Origin: JAAFHN01 sp031421855
GTDB taxonomy: Bacteria; Pseudomonadota; Gammaproteobacteria; Burkholderiales; Burkholderiaceae_C
Assembly: GCA_031421855.1 (NCBI GenBank)
Contig: JANOPN010000220.1
Span: 1-10,032, forward strand
Direction: 5' to 3'
Length of the DNA: 10,032 nt
The notes under the pieces are model-generated. The model was not told where the DNA came from. It worked only from the letters and a program-made list of their open reading frames with translations, and did not search any database. Below are positions 1-6,295 of the stretch, piece after piece. Position 1 is the stretch's first letter. The number at the start of each line of letters is the position of its first letter. Made by a program: the position numbers and the translations under genes.

Positions 1-2
1 CC

Positions 3-617
3 ACGCCGATCCCGACGCCGACCCCTCAAAGCAAACCCTGGGGCACTCAAGGCCCCCCCCTGCCTACCGGTGGTGGATTTACGGTTATGTCAAACAGTCC
101 TCCCAAGGATCTGGCGTTCGGGGGGGCTTACGGATACATCAACGATGGCGTTCTGGTCCCGAATCCGGTCACGGGGCAAGCGTCATGTCCGGCGGGGTAC
201 ACGAACACCAACGTCTACGGCACGTATGGCAAGGACCATGCTGTCCACATCTGTTCCAAGCCGATGAGCGCAACGGAACCACCGCTACTCGACTTTGGCG
301 GCATGTACGGCTATGTTGAAAAATCGCCCTCGGTCAATCCAGCTACGCAACAGTCGAGCTGCCCCTCCGGTTACTTGGCCCAGCAATTACTCGGCACGTA
401 CGACCTGGATTACGACCTGTTCATTTGCTATCGAAAGCACAACGGGGAAAAGCCAGCTTTGATTTTCGGGGGCATCTTGGGTACCGTGGCGAAGCTGCGC
501 CGCTTCAATGACTTTGGTTTGTTTTTCACTTGCTCCAAAGGCTTCGACCAGAAGTTAATTTTGGGATCTGATAACTTCGATTGGCCCTTGGAGCTATGCT
601 ACCGTCGGCCGAACTGA
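3..617 (+). CDS. 3' part of a secreted-type protein with three Cys-paired repeats (5' end outside window)
   Basis: The frame is open to the left edge, so the N-terminus is missing; an internal ATG at 87 is possible but probably not the true start. The visible N-terminal part is a Thr-Pro run (TPIPTPTP) followed by a Gly/Pro-rich stretch, as in linkers of exported or surface proteins. Three tandem repeats of about 57-59 residues follow, starting at 117, 294 and 465. Each opens with FGG (FGGAYGY, FGGMYGY, FGGILGT) and carries two cysteines. Repeats 1 and 2 share NPxTxQxSCPxGY and a GTY-D...C tail; repeat 3 is diverged and loses the CPxGY core, keeping only FTC and LCY. The Cys pairs suggest one disulfide per repeat, which fits an extracytoplasmic location (inference). 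No enzymatic motif is visible and I do not recognise the family. Codon use looks coding throughout. Confidence 0.75.
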   Translation, partial: TPIPTPTPQSKPWGTQGPPLPTGGGFTVMSNSPPKDLAFGGAYGYINDGVLVPNPVTGQASCPAGYTNTNVYGTYGKDHAVHICSKPMSATEPPLLDFGGMYGYVEKSPSVNPATQQSSCPSGYLAQQLLGTYDLDYDLFICYRKHNGEKPALIFGGILGTVAKLRRFNDFGLFFTCSKGFDQKLILGSDNFDWPLELCYRRPN

Positions 618-626
618 TTGGTTCGG
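609..626 (+). terminator. weak hairpin at the stop codon of the left-edge gene
   Basis: CCGAAC and GTTCGG pair perfectly around a 6-nt loop that contains the stop codon. There is no T-run after it, so an intrinsic terminator is doubtful. It may only be a local fold. Confidence 0.25.
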
Positions 627-660
627 TGCCCCATCAGATTTCCTCTGGAGTTGTGTCAGT

Positions 661-705
661 GACTTTTTGGCACTTGGTCTCCGGATTCATTGGGTTTCTT
701 GCTAT
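661..705 (+). repeat. 45-bp dispersed intergenic repeat, copy 1
   Basis: The copy begins GACTTTTTGGCACTTGG, has the core CCGGATTCATTGGGTT and ends TTGCTAT. It matches the copy after dnaE (6232-6276) at 42 of 45 positions. It lies 44 nt after the stop of the left-edge gene, in the same orientation as that gene. Confidence 0.85.
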
Positions 706-885
706 CAATTGAGGATGGATCCTGCGTCATTCGGACGCCAATCTATCGACGAAAAACTGGACTTGGTGTCTGCTGCCCTTCAAATTTTTAACCCGACCCC
801 ATCTCCGTGCCGGGCGCTTCTTGCCGGCTGCCCCTCGCTTCCACGTTAAAAGACGAGATACCACTTCCCTGATAAAGCCTTTAAA

Positions 886-902
886 GGTATACTTTTTATA
901 CC
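886..902 (+). promoter_or_regulatory. brnTA promoter -10 inside a palindromic candidate operator
   Basis: GGTATA and TATACC form a perfect inverted repeat around a 5-nt spacer, and the right arm ends directly against the brnT ATG at 903. The left arm contains TATACT (888-893), a good -10 hexamer. The best -35 at 17-bp spacing is poor (TTCCCT, 865-870). This -10 would start transcription within a few bases of the ATG, giving a leaderless or near-leaderless mRNA, and no Shine-Dalgarno is seen. BrnA-type antitoxins are known to repress their own operons, so the palindrome is a sensible BrnA or BrnT-BrnA site. That role is inference. Confidence 0.55.
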
Positions 903-1166
903 ATGTATGCTTTTAAATTTGATGCCGCAAAAAGCGAAGCCAATCGCACGAAGAACGGCATCGATTTTGTCGATGCGCAGATTCTCTGGAACGACCCGAT
1001 GCTGCTGGAGATTCTGGCTAAAACGGATGATGAGCCGCGGTATCTGGTGATTGGTTTGATTGATGGGAAGCATTGGTCGGCAGTCATGACCTACCGAGTG
1101 GCCAATGTTCGATTGATATCCGTGCGTCGCGCACGCACAGAAGAGGTGGCACTTTATGAAAGCTGA
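903..1166 (+). CDS. brnT: BrnT family toxin (type II toxin-antitoxin)
   Basis: This 87-residue protein has the BrnT layout: an N-terminal F-x-x-D-x-x-K-x-x-x-N (FKFDAAKSEAN), then NGIDFVDAQILWNDP, a central R-Y-L-V-I-G strand and the C-terminal basic signature ISVRRARTEE. BrnT toxins are RelE-fold ribonucleases that inhibit translation until bound by BrnA. Length is typical for the family (about 90 residues). The ATG at 903 is the first in the frame, gives the expected N-terminus, and directly abuts the candidate operator. The 3' end overlaps brnA by 11 nt, the usual tight coupling of this pair. Flanking attC-like structures suggest it sits in a gene cassette, where toxin-antitoxin genes often stabilise arrays. 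The family call is firm; activity is untested. Confidence 0.9.
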   Translation: MYAFKFDAAKSEANRTKNGIDFVDAQILWNDPMLLEILAKTDDEPRYLVIGLIDGKHWSAVMTYRVANVRLISVRRARTEEVALYES

Positions 1167-1425
1167 AAAGTTCGAGCAACAGTTTGATGAGGGCGTCGAC
1201 ATCACGGCCTCTTTGGACTTGTCTAAAGCCAAGCGCGTGCTACAAGAACAAAAGCGCGTGAATGTCGATTTTCCAACTTGGATGATTGACTCGCTAGATC
1301 GCGAAGCCAGCAAACTGGGCGTTACACGGCAGTCTGTCATCAAGGTTTGGCTCGCCGAGCGTCTTGAGGCGACCACTTCAAACTTGCCATTCCAACGGAC
1401 GCGCGCAGGTGCCACGCACCGCTGA
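1156..1425 (+). CDS. brnA: BrnA family antitoxin (ribbon-helix-helix)
   Basis: This 89-residue protein has an N-terminal toxin-binding segment with DEGVDITASLDLSKA (about 11-25). A ribbon-helix-helix region (about 33-71) follows, with beta strand KRVNVDFP, helix WMIDSLDREASKLG and helix TRQSVIKVWLAERL. BrnA neutralises BrnT and represses the operon as a DNA-binding dimer (family knowledge). A ribosome-binding site GAGGTG (1143-1148) lies 7 nt before the ATG, inside brnT, so translation is probably coupled. The last 15 or so residues (from about 75, including PFQRTRAG) extend past the conserved fold and are encoded by the attC-like site at 1377-1439. That low-complexity basic tail is best read as a by-product of cassette structure. 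Confidence 0.9.
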   Translation: MKAEKFEQQFDEGVDITASLDLSKAKRVLQEQKRVNVDFPTWMIDSLDREASKLGVTRQSVIKVWLAERLEATTSNLPFQRTRAGATHR

Positions 1426-1439
1426 ACTCTAGGTTAGGC
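1377..1439 (+). other. attC-like recombination site (integron cassette) at the 3' end of brnA
   Basis: The site ends in GTTAGGC (1433-1439), a perfect GTTRRRY R' core. Just before it is GCTGAACTCT (1421-1430), an L' form common in environmental attC sites. The left half has ATTCCAACGGACGCG (1389-1403), resembling the usual L''. The centre is a perfect hairpin, GGTGC and GCACC around CAC (1408-1420). R'' is degenerate: TTCAAAC (1377-1383) keeps only the AAC end of RYYYAAC. The total of 63 bp is a normal attC length. The layout is seen in the sequence; function as an IntI target is inference. Confidence 0.6.
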
Positions 1440-1460
1440 CGCACAGTCACCACTTTCGCG

Positions 1461-1889
1461 ATGTCGTCCGACGCATTCGATGCTCTTGTCCAGGCCTTCC
1501 CAGCGAGGGTTTTGGAGGGACCGATTTCGCCGCACGAGTGCGACGAATGCGCAGCCATCCGAGCTGCCCTGACTGGCCGAGCTTGGGTGGAGGTTCCGGA
1601 CAGCTTCGCTGAGGAGTTCTCTGGCTCCTTGCCACTCCTAACCGAGAATGCCTACAACGCATACCTGCCAATTTGGCTGCGAGCGGCGCTCAATGATTCA
1701 AGCTGCGAGGCCGCAAACATGCTCTTGATCAATCTCGCTGACGATCCACCAACGACAAAGTTCAGCAGTGAGCAGGCGCGCGCAATTCTCTTGGTAGCCC
1801 GAACCGTCGTTCACCAGAACTACTGGGGTCCGGAAGACGAGGGAAATACCACTAACCTCCGCGCGATTGAGGCTGCTTGGGGCGCCTAG
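1461..1889 (+). CDS. cassette-type protein of unknown function (possibly DUF6714-like)
   Basis: This acidic 142-residue protein has no signal peptide or membrane segment. Visible marks are SPHECDEC near residues 23-30, a W-x-E-V-P segment (about 42-46), the stretch LPLLTENAYNAYLPIWLRAAL (split as LPLLTENAYN at 57-66 and AYLPIWLRAAL at 67-77), and FSSEQARAILLV towards the C-terminus. The pattern of CDEC, then W-x-x-VP, then LPLL-x-x-x-A-x-x-x-YLP recalls small DUF6714-type proteins of unknown function; this is from memory and tentative. Two clustered cysteines could bind a metal, but nothing proves it. The gene has no Shine-Dalgarno and starts 27 nt after the cassette boundary, as many integron cassette genes do. 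It is bounded by GTTAGGCCGCAC (1433-1444) and its exact reverse complement (1891-1902). Confidence 0.75.
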   Translation: MSSDAFDALVQAFPARVLEGPISPHECDECAAIRAALTGRAWVEVPDSFAEEFSGSLPLLTENAYNAYLPIWLRAALNDSSCEAANMLLINLADDPPTTKFSSEQARAILLVARTVVHQNYWGPEDEGNTTNLRAIEAAWGA

Positions 1890-1895
1890 AGTGCG

Positions 1896-1949
1896 GCCTA
1901 ACGAATAAGGTTAGATCGCGCTTGCCGCGATCTAAACCGGTTGTTGGAC
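1896..1949 (+). other. second attC-like site, 3' of the cassette gene
   Basis: The site begins with GCCTAAC (1896-1902), a perfect RYYYAAC R'' core, and ends with GTTGGAC (1943-1949), a perfect GTTRRRY R' core. Between them is a perfect 10-bp stem, TTAGATCGCG (1911-1920) and CGCGATCTAA (1926-1935), with loop CTTGC. GG/CC extends the stem past one unpaired A at 1936, an extrahelical-type base. R'' does not fully match this R' but matches the R' at the start of the same cassette (1433) exactly, as expected if the 3' R' came from the next cassette. At 54 bp it is slightly short for attC. No T-run follows the stem, so a terminator is a weaker reading. Confidence 0.55.
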
Positions 1950-2018
1950 AAGCCCGGTTGCAAGCATGGACTCTCTGGAAATATCTGTCGCGATCCCACC
2001 GGAGGGTCAAGCATTGAA

Positions 2019-2056
2019 TCTGGGGTCGCGTCTTGCATTGCGACATTGCTGTCGCT
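2019..2056 (+). repeat. REP-like hairpin element, copy A
   Basis: The element starts TCTGGGGTCGCGTCTTGCAT and ends with a perfect hairpin, GCGACA (2040-2045) and TGTCGC (2050-2055), loop TTGC. It matches copy B (2432-2469) at 35 of 38 positions in the same orientation. A conserved GGGGTC-type head followed by a short hairpin resembles REP elements mobilised by RAYT (IS200-like) transposases; the class assignment is inference and no RAYT gene is in the window. Confidence 0.6.
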
Positions 2057-2127
2057 CCCACGGATCGAAACGCGGGCTATCGGGCCGGGTCTTGCATCAA
2101 CACAGGTTGGCTTGAACTCGCCTTTTG

Positions 2128-2172
2128 ATAGCAGCGAACCCAATGAATTCGGTGACCAAGTGCCAAAAATGC
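2128..2172 (-). repeat. 45-bp dispersed intergenic repeat, copy 2 (inverted)
   Basis: Read on the minus strand it has TTTTTGGCACTTGGTCACCG, then AATTCATTGGGTT, and ends GCTGCTAT. It differs from copies 1 and 4 at several positions outside the core but keeps the full length. Confidence 0.8.
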
Positions 2173-2361
2173 CTGACTGGATACATACCTCAGACCGAAA
2201 TGGCCGTCATCTCAAGCGAAGGCTGGGATCCAGTGGCTGTTTGCCCGCGAACCGATCGCGCCTGGACTCCATGCCTCCGCTGGAATGACAGCCTTACATC
2301 TGAGGCAGGTATCTAATCAGGCAAAAATGCACTGGAATCACCCCCAATCCTGCTTCTCAGC

Positions 2362-2386
2362 CCTCTGCGGCCTCTGCGCCTCTGAG
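2362..2386 (+). repeat. short 9-bp tandem repeat
   Basis: CCTCTGCGG and CCTCTGCGC lie head to tail, followed by a partial third unit CTCTGAG. No function is evident. Similar CCTCTGCG strings recur in non-coding DNA of many bacteria. Confidence 0.5.
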
Positions 2387-2431
2387 TTGAACTGCCCCCA
2401 TCAAGCAACGAGTTCCAAGTCACACGGGAAG

Positions 2432-2469
2432 TCTGGGGTCGCGTCGTGCATTGCGTCATTTCTGTCGCT
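2432..2469 (+). repeat. REP-like hairpin element, copy B
   Basis: The copy starts TCTGGGGTCGCGTCGTGCAT and ends CTGTCGCT, with 3 differences from copy A. The hairpin arms are GCGTCA and TGTCGC, with one mismatched pair, so the fold is weaker than in copy A. Confidence 0.6.
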
Positions 2470-2496
2470 TTTGTGGGTCAAATCTAATCAATATTC

Positions 2497-2541
2497 ATAG
2501 CGAAGAAGCGAATGAATCCGGTGACCAAATGCCAATAACTC
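2497..2541 (-). repeat. 45-bp dispersed intergenic repeat, copy 3 (inverted)
   Basis: Read on the minus strand it has ATTGGCATTTGGTCACCGGA, then TTCATTCGCTTCTTC, and ends GCTAT. The GGTCACCGGATTCATT core is intact. It ends 103 bp before the dnaE start. Confidence 0.8.
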
Positions 2542-2644
2542 ACAAAAATATCGTTTCCGCGGCCTGAGCGGGCAACTTCACCTTGCGATGCTGATTTTTT
2601 CAAGCTCGGGCGGTGTCGGCTTGTCGCGTCCCTAAAATCAAGCA

Positions 2645-5600
2645 ATGTTTGTTCACCTGCGCACCCACACCGAGTTTTCTATTGTTGATGGCACGAACCG
2701 GGTCGATGACTTGGCGCAGCGCGCCAAGGGGGATGGGCAGGCGGGTTTGGCCATCACTGATTTGAGCAATTTGTTTGGGGCCGTGAAGTTTTACCGGGCG
2801 TGTCGCGCCAGCGGCGTCAAGCCAATCATCGGTGTTGAGGTGCTGATCGAGCCACACGCCAGTGGGTCGTCGGTGGTGCCCATGGCGGGGCCGCACAGTG
2901 GCCCGGCGTATGCGTCGTTTGAGCGGATTGTGCTGTTGGTGCAAAACAAGCAAGGCTATCTCAACATTTGTGAGTTGTTGTCGCGCGGCTGGACGCGCAA
3001 TGCCAAGCAAGATCAGGCCGTCATGCGCTGGGATTGGCTGGAGGAGCTGTCGGCTGGCTTGATTGCGTTGTCGGGTGCGCGCATGGGGCCGGTGGGTGCT
3101 GCGTTGATGCGGGGCGACTTGGGCGCGGCGAGCGGTTGCGCGCTGGAGTTGGCGCGGATTTTTCCGTATCGTTTCTACATGGAGGTGCAGCGTGCCGGCC
3201 GAATTGACGATGAGGCCCATGTGCACGCTGCCGCTCAGCTCGCGGCGCGCTTGCAGTTGCCACTCGTTGCCACTCATCCGGTGCAGTTCGCGGAGGAAGG
3301 CGATTTTGAGAGTCACGAGGCGCGGGTTTGCATCAGCGAGGGCGAGATTTTGGGCAACGCCAAGCGGGTGCGGCGCTTCACTGAGGCGCAGTATTTCAAG
3401 TCGCAGTCTGAGATGGTGGAGTTGTTTGCTGACTTGCCCAGCGCCGTGGCCAACACGGTCGAGATCGCCAAGCGTTGCAATTTGAGTCTGACCCTGGGTA
3501 AAAACTACCTGCCTGACTTCCCGTCGCCCCTCGTTAACGGTGAAAAGTTGTCGCCTGACGACTATTTTCGGCACGTGAGTTTTGAGGGCTTGGAAGAGCG
3601 ATTGGCGATGCTGTACCCAGCCGCCGGTCTGCGCGATCAGGAGCGAGCGCGCTACGTGGCGCGTTTGGAGTTTGAGATCGCAACCATTGTGAAAATGGGC
3701 TTTCCGGGCTACTTTTTGATAGTGGGTGACTTCATCCAATGGGCCAAAGCCAATGGCTGCCCGGTTGGGCCGGGACGGGGCTCTGGTGCGGGGTCGTTGG
3801 TGGCGTATTCGCTCAAGATCACCGATCTCGATCCTTTGCAATACAACTTGTTGTTTGAGCGGTTTTTGAACCCTGAGCGGGTGTCGATGCCCGACTTTGA
3901 CATTGACTTTTGCCAAGCCAATCGCGACCGAGTGATTGATTATGTGAAGCTCAAGTACGGCAAAGACGCGGTGAGCCAAATCGCGACGTTTGGCACCTTG
4001 GCACCCAAGGCGGCCATTCGCGATGTGGGCCGTGTGATGGACATGAGCTACGTGTTTTGCGACACGATCAGCAAGTTGATTCCGGGTAAACCCGGCTCTA
4101 CCGTGACCTTGCAGCGCGCGCCGGCCAAACGCGACAAAGAAAAAGACAAAACCGTCTATGCGCTGGACGACGAACCCGAGTTTGGGCGGCGGTTTGAGGC
4201 CGAAGAAGACGTTCGCACCTTGGTTGAGATGGCGCAAAAATTGGAGGGCTTGGCCCGCAACATCGGCACCCACGCGGGTGGCGTGTTGATTGCGCCAGGC
4301 AAATTGACTGACTTTTGCCCAGTTTATGCCCAGCCCGGGAGTGAATCGGCCGTCAGCCAGTACGACAAAGACGATGTTGAGGCTGTGGGCTTGGTGAAGT
4401 TTGACTTCTTGGGTTTGGCCACGCTCACGATTTTGGAGATCGCCAAGGACTTGATTCGCAAGCGCCACGCCGACCGCGCCGACTTTAATTTTGAGTCGTT
4501 GCCGCTGGATGATGCCAAGGTCTACCAATTGTTTGCCCGTGGCGACACCGAGGCGGTGTTTCAGTTTGAAAGCCGTGGCATGCAGGCCATGCTCAAAGAG
4601 GCCAAGCCCACTCGGCTTGAAGATTTGATTGCGATGAACGCGCTGTATCGGCCAGGGCCCATGGACCTGATACCGGACTACATCGCCCGCAAACAGGGCC
4701 GCGAGACCGTCACTTACCCTGATCCGCGCATGGAGCCGTTTTTGTCGGAGACCGTGGGCATCATGGTCTACCAAGAGCAGGTGATGCAAACCGCGCAGGT
4801 GCTTGGCGGCTATTCGCTGGGCGGTGCCGACATGCTGCGCCGAGCCATGGGCAAGAAGAAACCTGAGGAAATGGAGCAGCAGCGCGGCATTTTCAGGGCG
4901 GGCGCGGCCGTCAACGGCTTGGATCAAATCAAGGCCGACGAGGTGTTTGACTTGATGGTCAAGTTTGCGGGCTACGGCTTCAACAAGTCGCACTCGGCCG
5001 CTTACGCGCTGTTGGCGTATCACACGGCTTGGATCAAGGTGCATTGCACGGCCGAGTTTTTCTGCGCCAACATGACGGTTGAGATGGGCGACACCGACAA
5101 ACTCAAGGTGCTGGTGAGTGATGCGAAGAAGATGAAGCTGGCGTTTGAGCCGCCAGACGTGAACCGGGGCGCGTATGTGTTTGAGCCGGTGAGCGACAAG
5201 TTGATTCGCTATGGGCTAGGCGCCGTCAAGGGCACGGGCGAGGGCGCGATTGAGGCCATCGTTGCGGCGCGAGGCGGCCGAGGCGGCGGGCCTCGTGGCA
5301 GCGACACCGGGCCGTTCAAGAGTTTGTGCGATTTTTGCGCCCGAATTGATCGCAGCAAAGTCAACAAACGTGCCATTGAGGCGCTGATTAAGGCCGGGGC
5401 GTTTGACGTCCTCAACCTCAACCGGGCCGAGATGCTGGCGCATTTGGAGCTGGCGATGAACTACGCCGATGCCCAAGAAGCCAACAAGCACCAAGGCGGG
5501 CTGTTCGACATGGACGACGACTTTGCCTCCAGCGCTGCCGAGCCGCCCATCGTTCGCACCTTGCCGTGGGGCGTGCGCGAGCGATTGATTCACGAAAAAA

Positions 5601-6220
5601 TCGCGGTTGGCTTCTACTTAACCGGACATTTGTTTGATGAAGTGGCGCTGGAGGTGCGCCGCTTTGTGCCCAAACCGCTTGAAGACCTACTTGACTCGCG
5701 CGAGCCGCAAACGGTGGCCGGCATCATCAGCGACTTGCGCATCGTGAACGGGCAGCGCGGCAAGGTGGTGATTTTTAAGATCGATGACAAAACCGACTCG
5801 ATTGAGGCGGTGGTGGACGAGGCTTTGTACAACGCGAACCGCGACCTCATCAAAGACGACGAGTTTGTGGTGCTGAGCGCCAAATTGCAACCCGACCGCT
5901 TCTCGGGCGGCTCACGGCTCAACGTGTCGCAGTGCTGGGCGATGGGCGCGGCGCGATGCCGGTTTGGCAAGTATTTGCGGGTGGCGGTCAACGGCAAAGC
6001 CCCCGAAGTGGATCGGTTGGTGAGCGAGTTTCCGGCGCAGGTGGAAGAAACCGAAGCCGGCACGGTGCATCGAGGCTTGGGTGTTCGACTTGTCGTGCAG
6101 CGCGACGGCTTTAGCCTGGAGCTGGCGCTGGGTGAGTCGGCCAAGTTCTACCCCAGCGACGCGGCATTGGCCAGCTGGATCGCCCAGGCCGAAAAAGGGC
6201 GTGCCGAGGTGGTGTTTTGA
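2645..6220 (+). CDS. dnaE: DNA polymerase III subunit alpha (replicative polymerase)
   Basis: This 1191-residue protein is the catalytic core of the chromosomal replicase, adding dNTPs at the fork as part of the Pol III holoenzyme. The N-terminal PHP domain starts FVHLRTHTEFS with H4 and H8. GPGRGSGAGSLVAY (from about residue 375) is the polymerase signature. The catalytic aspartates are D417 and D419 in PDFDIDF and D587 in KFDFLGL, matching E. coli D401, D403 and D555. GFNKSHSAAYALLAYHTAW closes the fingers region. A helix-hairpin-helix region and an OB-fold (about 1030-1100) follow. QGGLF (950-954) fits the beta-clamp-binding pentapeptide. A Gly-rich insert (about 875-884) is local. Length is close to E. 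coli's 1160, with all blocks present, so this is the full-length DnaE1 type, not DnaE2 or PolC. The ATG gives the conserved N-terminus; its Shine-Dalgarno is poor. Confidence 0.98.
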   Translation: MFVHLRTHTEFSIVDGTNRVDDLAQRAKGDGQAGLAITDLSNLFGAVKFYRACRASGVKPIIGVEVLIEPHASGSSVVPMAGPHSGPAYASFERIVLLVQNKQGYLNICELLSRGWTRNAKQDQAVMRWDWLEELSAGLIALSGARMGPVGAALMRGDLGAASGCALELARIFPYRFYMEVQRAGRIDDEAHVHAAAQLAARLQLPLVATHPVQFAEEGDFESHEARVCISEGEILGNAKRVRRFTEAQYFKSQSEMVELFADLPSAVANTVEIAKRCNLSLTLGKNYLPDFPSPLVNGEKLSPDDYFRHVSFEGLEERLAMLYPAAGLRDQERARYVARLEFEIATIVKMGFPGYFLIVGDFIQWAKANGCPVGPGRGSGAGSLVAYSLKITDLDPLQYNLLFERFLNPERVSMPDFDIDFCQANRDRVIDYVKLKYGKDAVSQIATFGTLAPKAAIRDVGRVMDMSYVFCDTISKLIPGKPGSTVTLQRAPAKRDKEKDKTVYALDDEPEFGRRFEAEEDVRTLVEMAQKLEGLARNIGTHAGGVLIAPGKLTDFCPVYAQPGSESAVSQYDKDDVEAVGLVKFDFLGLATLTILEIAKDLIRKRHADRADFNFESLPLDDAKVYQLFARGDTEAVFQFESRGMQAMLKEAKPTRLEDLIAMNALYRPGPMDLIPDYIARKQGRETVTYPDPRMEPFLSETVGIMVYQEQVMQTAQVLGGYSLGGADMLRRAMGKKKPEEMEQQRGIFRAGAAVNGLDQIKADEVFDLMVKFAGYGFNKSHSAAYALLAYHTAWIKVHCTAEFFCANMTVEMGDTDKLKVLVSDAKKMKLAFEPPDVNRGAYVFEPVSDKLIRYGLGAVKGTGEGAIEAIVAARGGRGGGPRGSDTGPFKSLCDFCARIDRSKVNKRAIEALIKAGAFDVLNLNRAEMLAHLELAMNYADAQEANKHQGGLFDMDDDFASSAAEPPIVRTLPWGVRERLIHEKIAVGFYLTGHLFDEVALEVRRFVPKPLEDLLDSREPQTVAGIISDLRIVNGQRGKVVIFKIDDKTDSIEAVVDEALYNANRDLIKDDEFVVLSAKLQPDRFSGGSRLNVSQCWAMGAARCRFGKYLRVAVNGKAPEVDRLVSEFPAQVEETEAGTVHRGLGVRLVVQRDGFSLELALGESAKFYPSDAALASWIAQAEKGRAEVVF

Positions 6221-6231
6221 TCAAATTATTG

Positions 6232-6276
6232 GACTTTTTGGCTCTTGGTCACCGGATTCATTGGGTTTGTTGCTAT
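6232..6276 (+). repeat. 45-bp dispersed intergenic repeat, copy 4
   Basis: It begins GACTTTTTGGCTCTTGGTCA and ends TTTGTTGCTAT, 42 of 45 identical to copy 1. It starts 11 nt after the dnaE stop and fills most of the 75-nt gap to the next gene, so it would be transcribed with dnaE or the crotonase gene. Confidence 0.88.
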
Positions 6277-6295
6277 ATATTTGTGAGTACATGAA

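Larger units (their letters stand above)
1950..2644. other. non-coding, repeat-rich spacer between the cassette region and dnaE
   Basis: I see no convincing gene here. The short open frames on both strands run through the repeats and show no family resemblance. The stretch holds two REP-like hairpin elements (2019-2056, 2432-2469), two inverted copies of the 45-bp dispersed repeat (2128-2172, 2497-2541) and a small 9-bp tandem repeat. The last 100 bp before dnaE should carry its promoter, but I find no clear -35/-10 pair and no Shine-Dalgarno; TAAAAT at 2633-2638 is only a possible -10. Confidence 0.7.

Noticed and set aside
667..849. A 60-codon plus-strand open frame between the left-edge gene and brnT
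   Set aside because: It begins inside repeat copy 1, shows no family resemblance and has no good ribosome-binding site.
785..852. A third attC-like site before brnT (TTTTTAAC at 785-792 and GTTAAAAG at 845-852, 68 bp in total, with a GCCGG/CCGGC hairpin in the middle)
   Set aside because: The outer arms pair and the length is right, but neither end fits RYYYAAC or GTTRRRY fully and I find no L''/L' pairing. It could be a decayed site; the evidence is too thin to call it.
846..1415. A 189-codon minus-strand open frame opposite brnTA
   Set aside because: It is fully antisense to two well-supported genes and has no recognisable motif.
1941..2500. Several short open frames in the repeat-rich spacer before dnaE
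   Set aside because: They run through the REP-like and dispersed repeats, and overlap each other in different frames without any conserved motif.
2600..5044. An 814-codon open frame on the minus strand opposite dnaE
   Set aside because: It lies wholly antisense to most of dnaE. Its product is rich in His, Gln, Arg and Leu with no motif, as expected when a GC-biased gene is read backwards.
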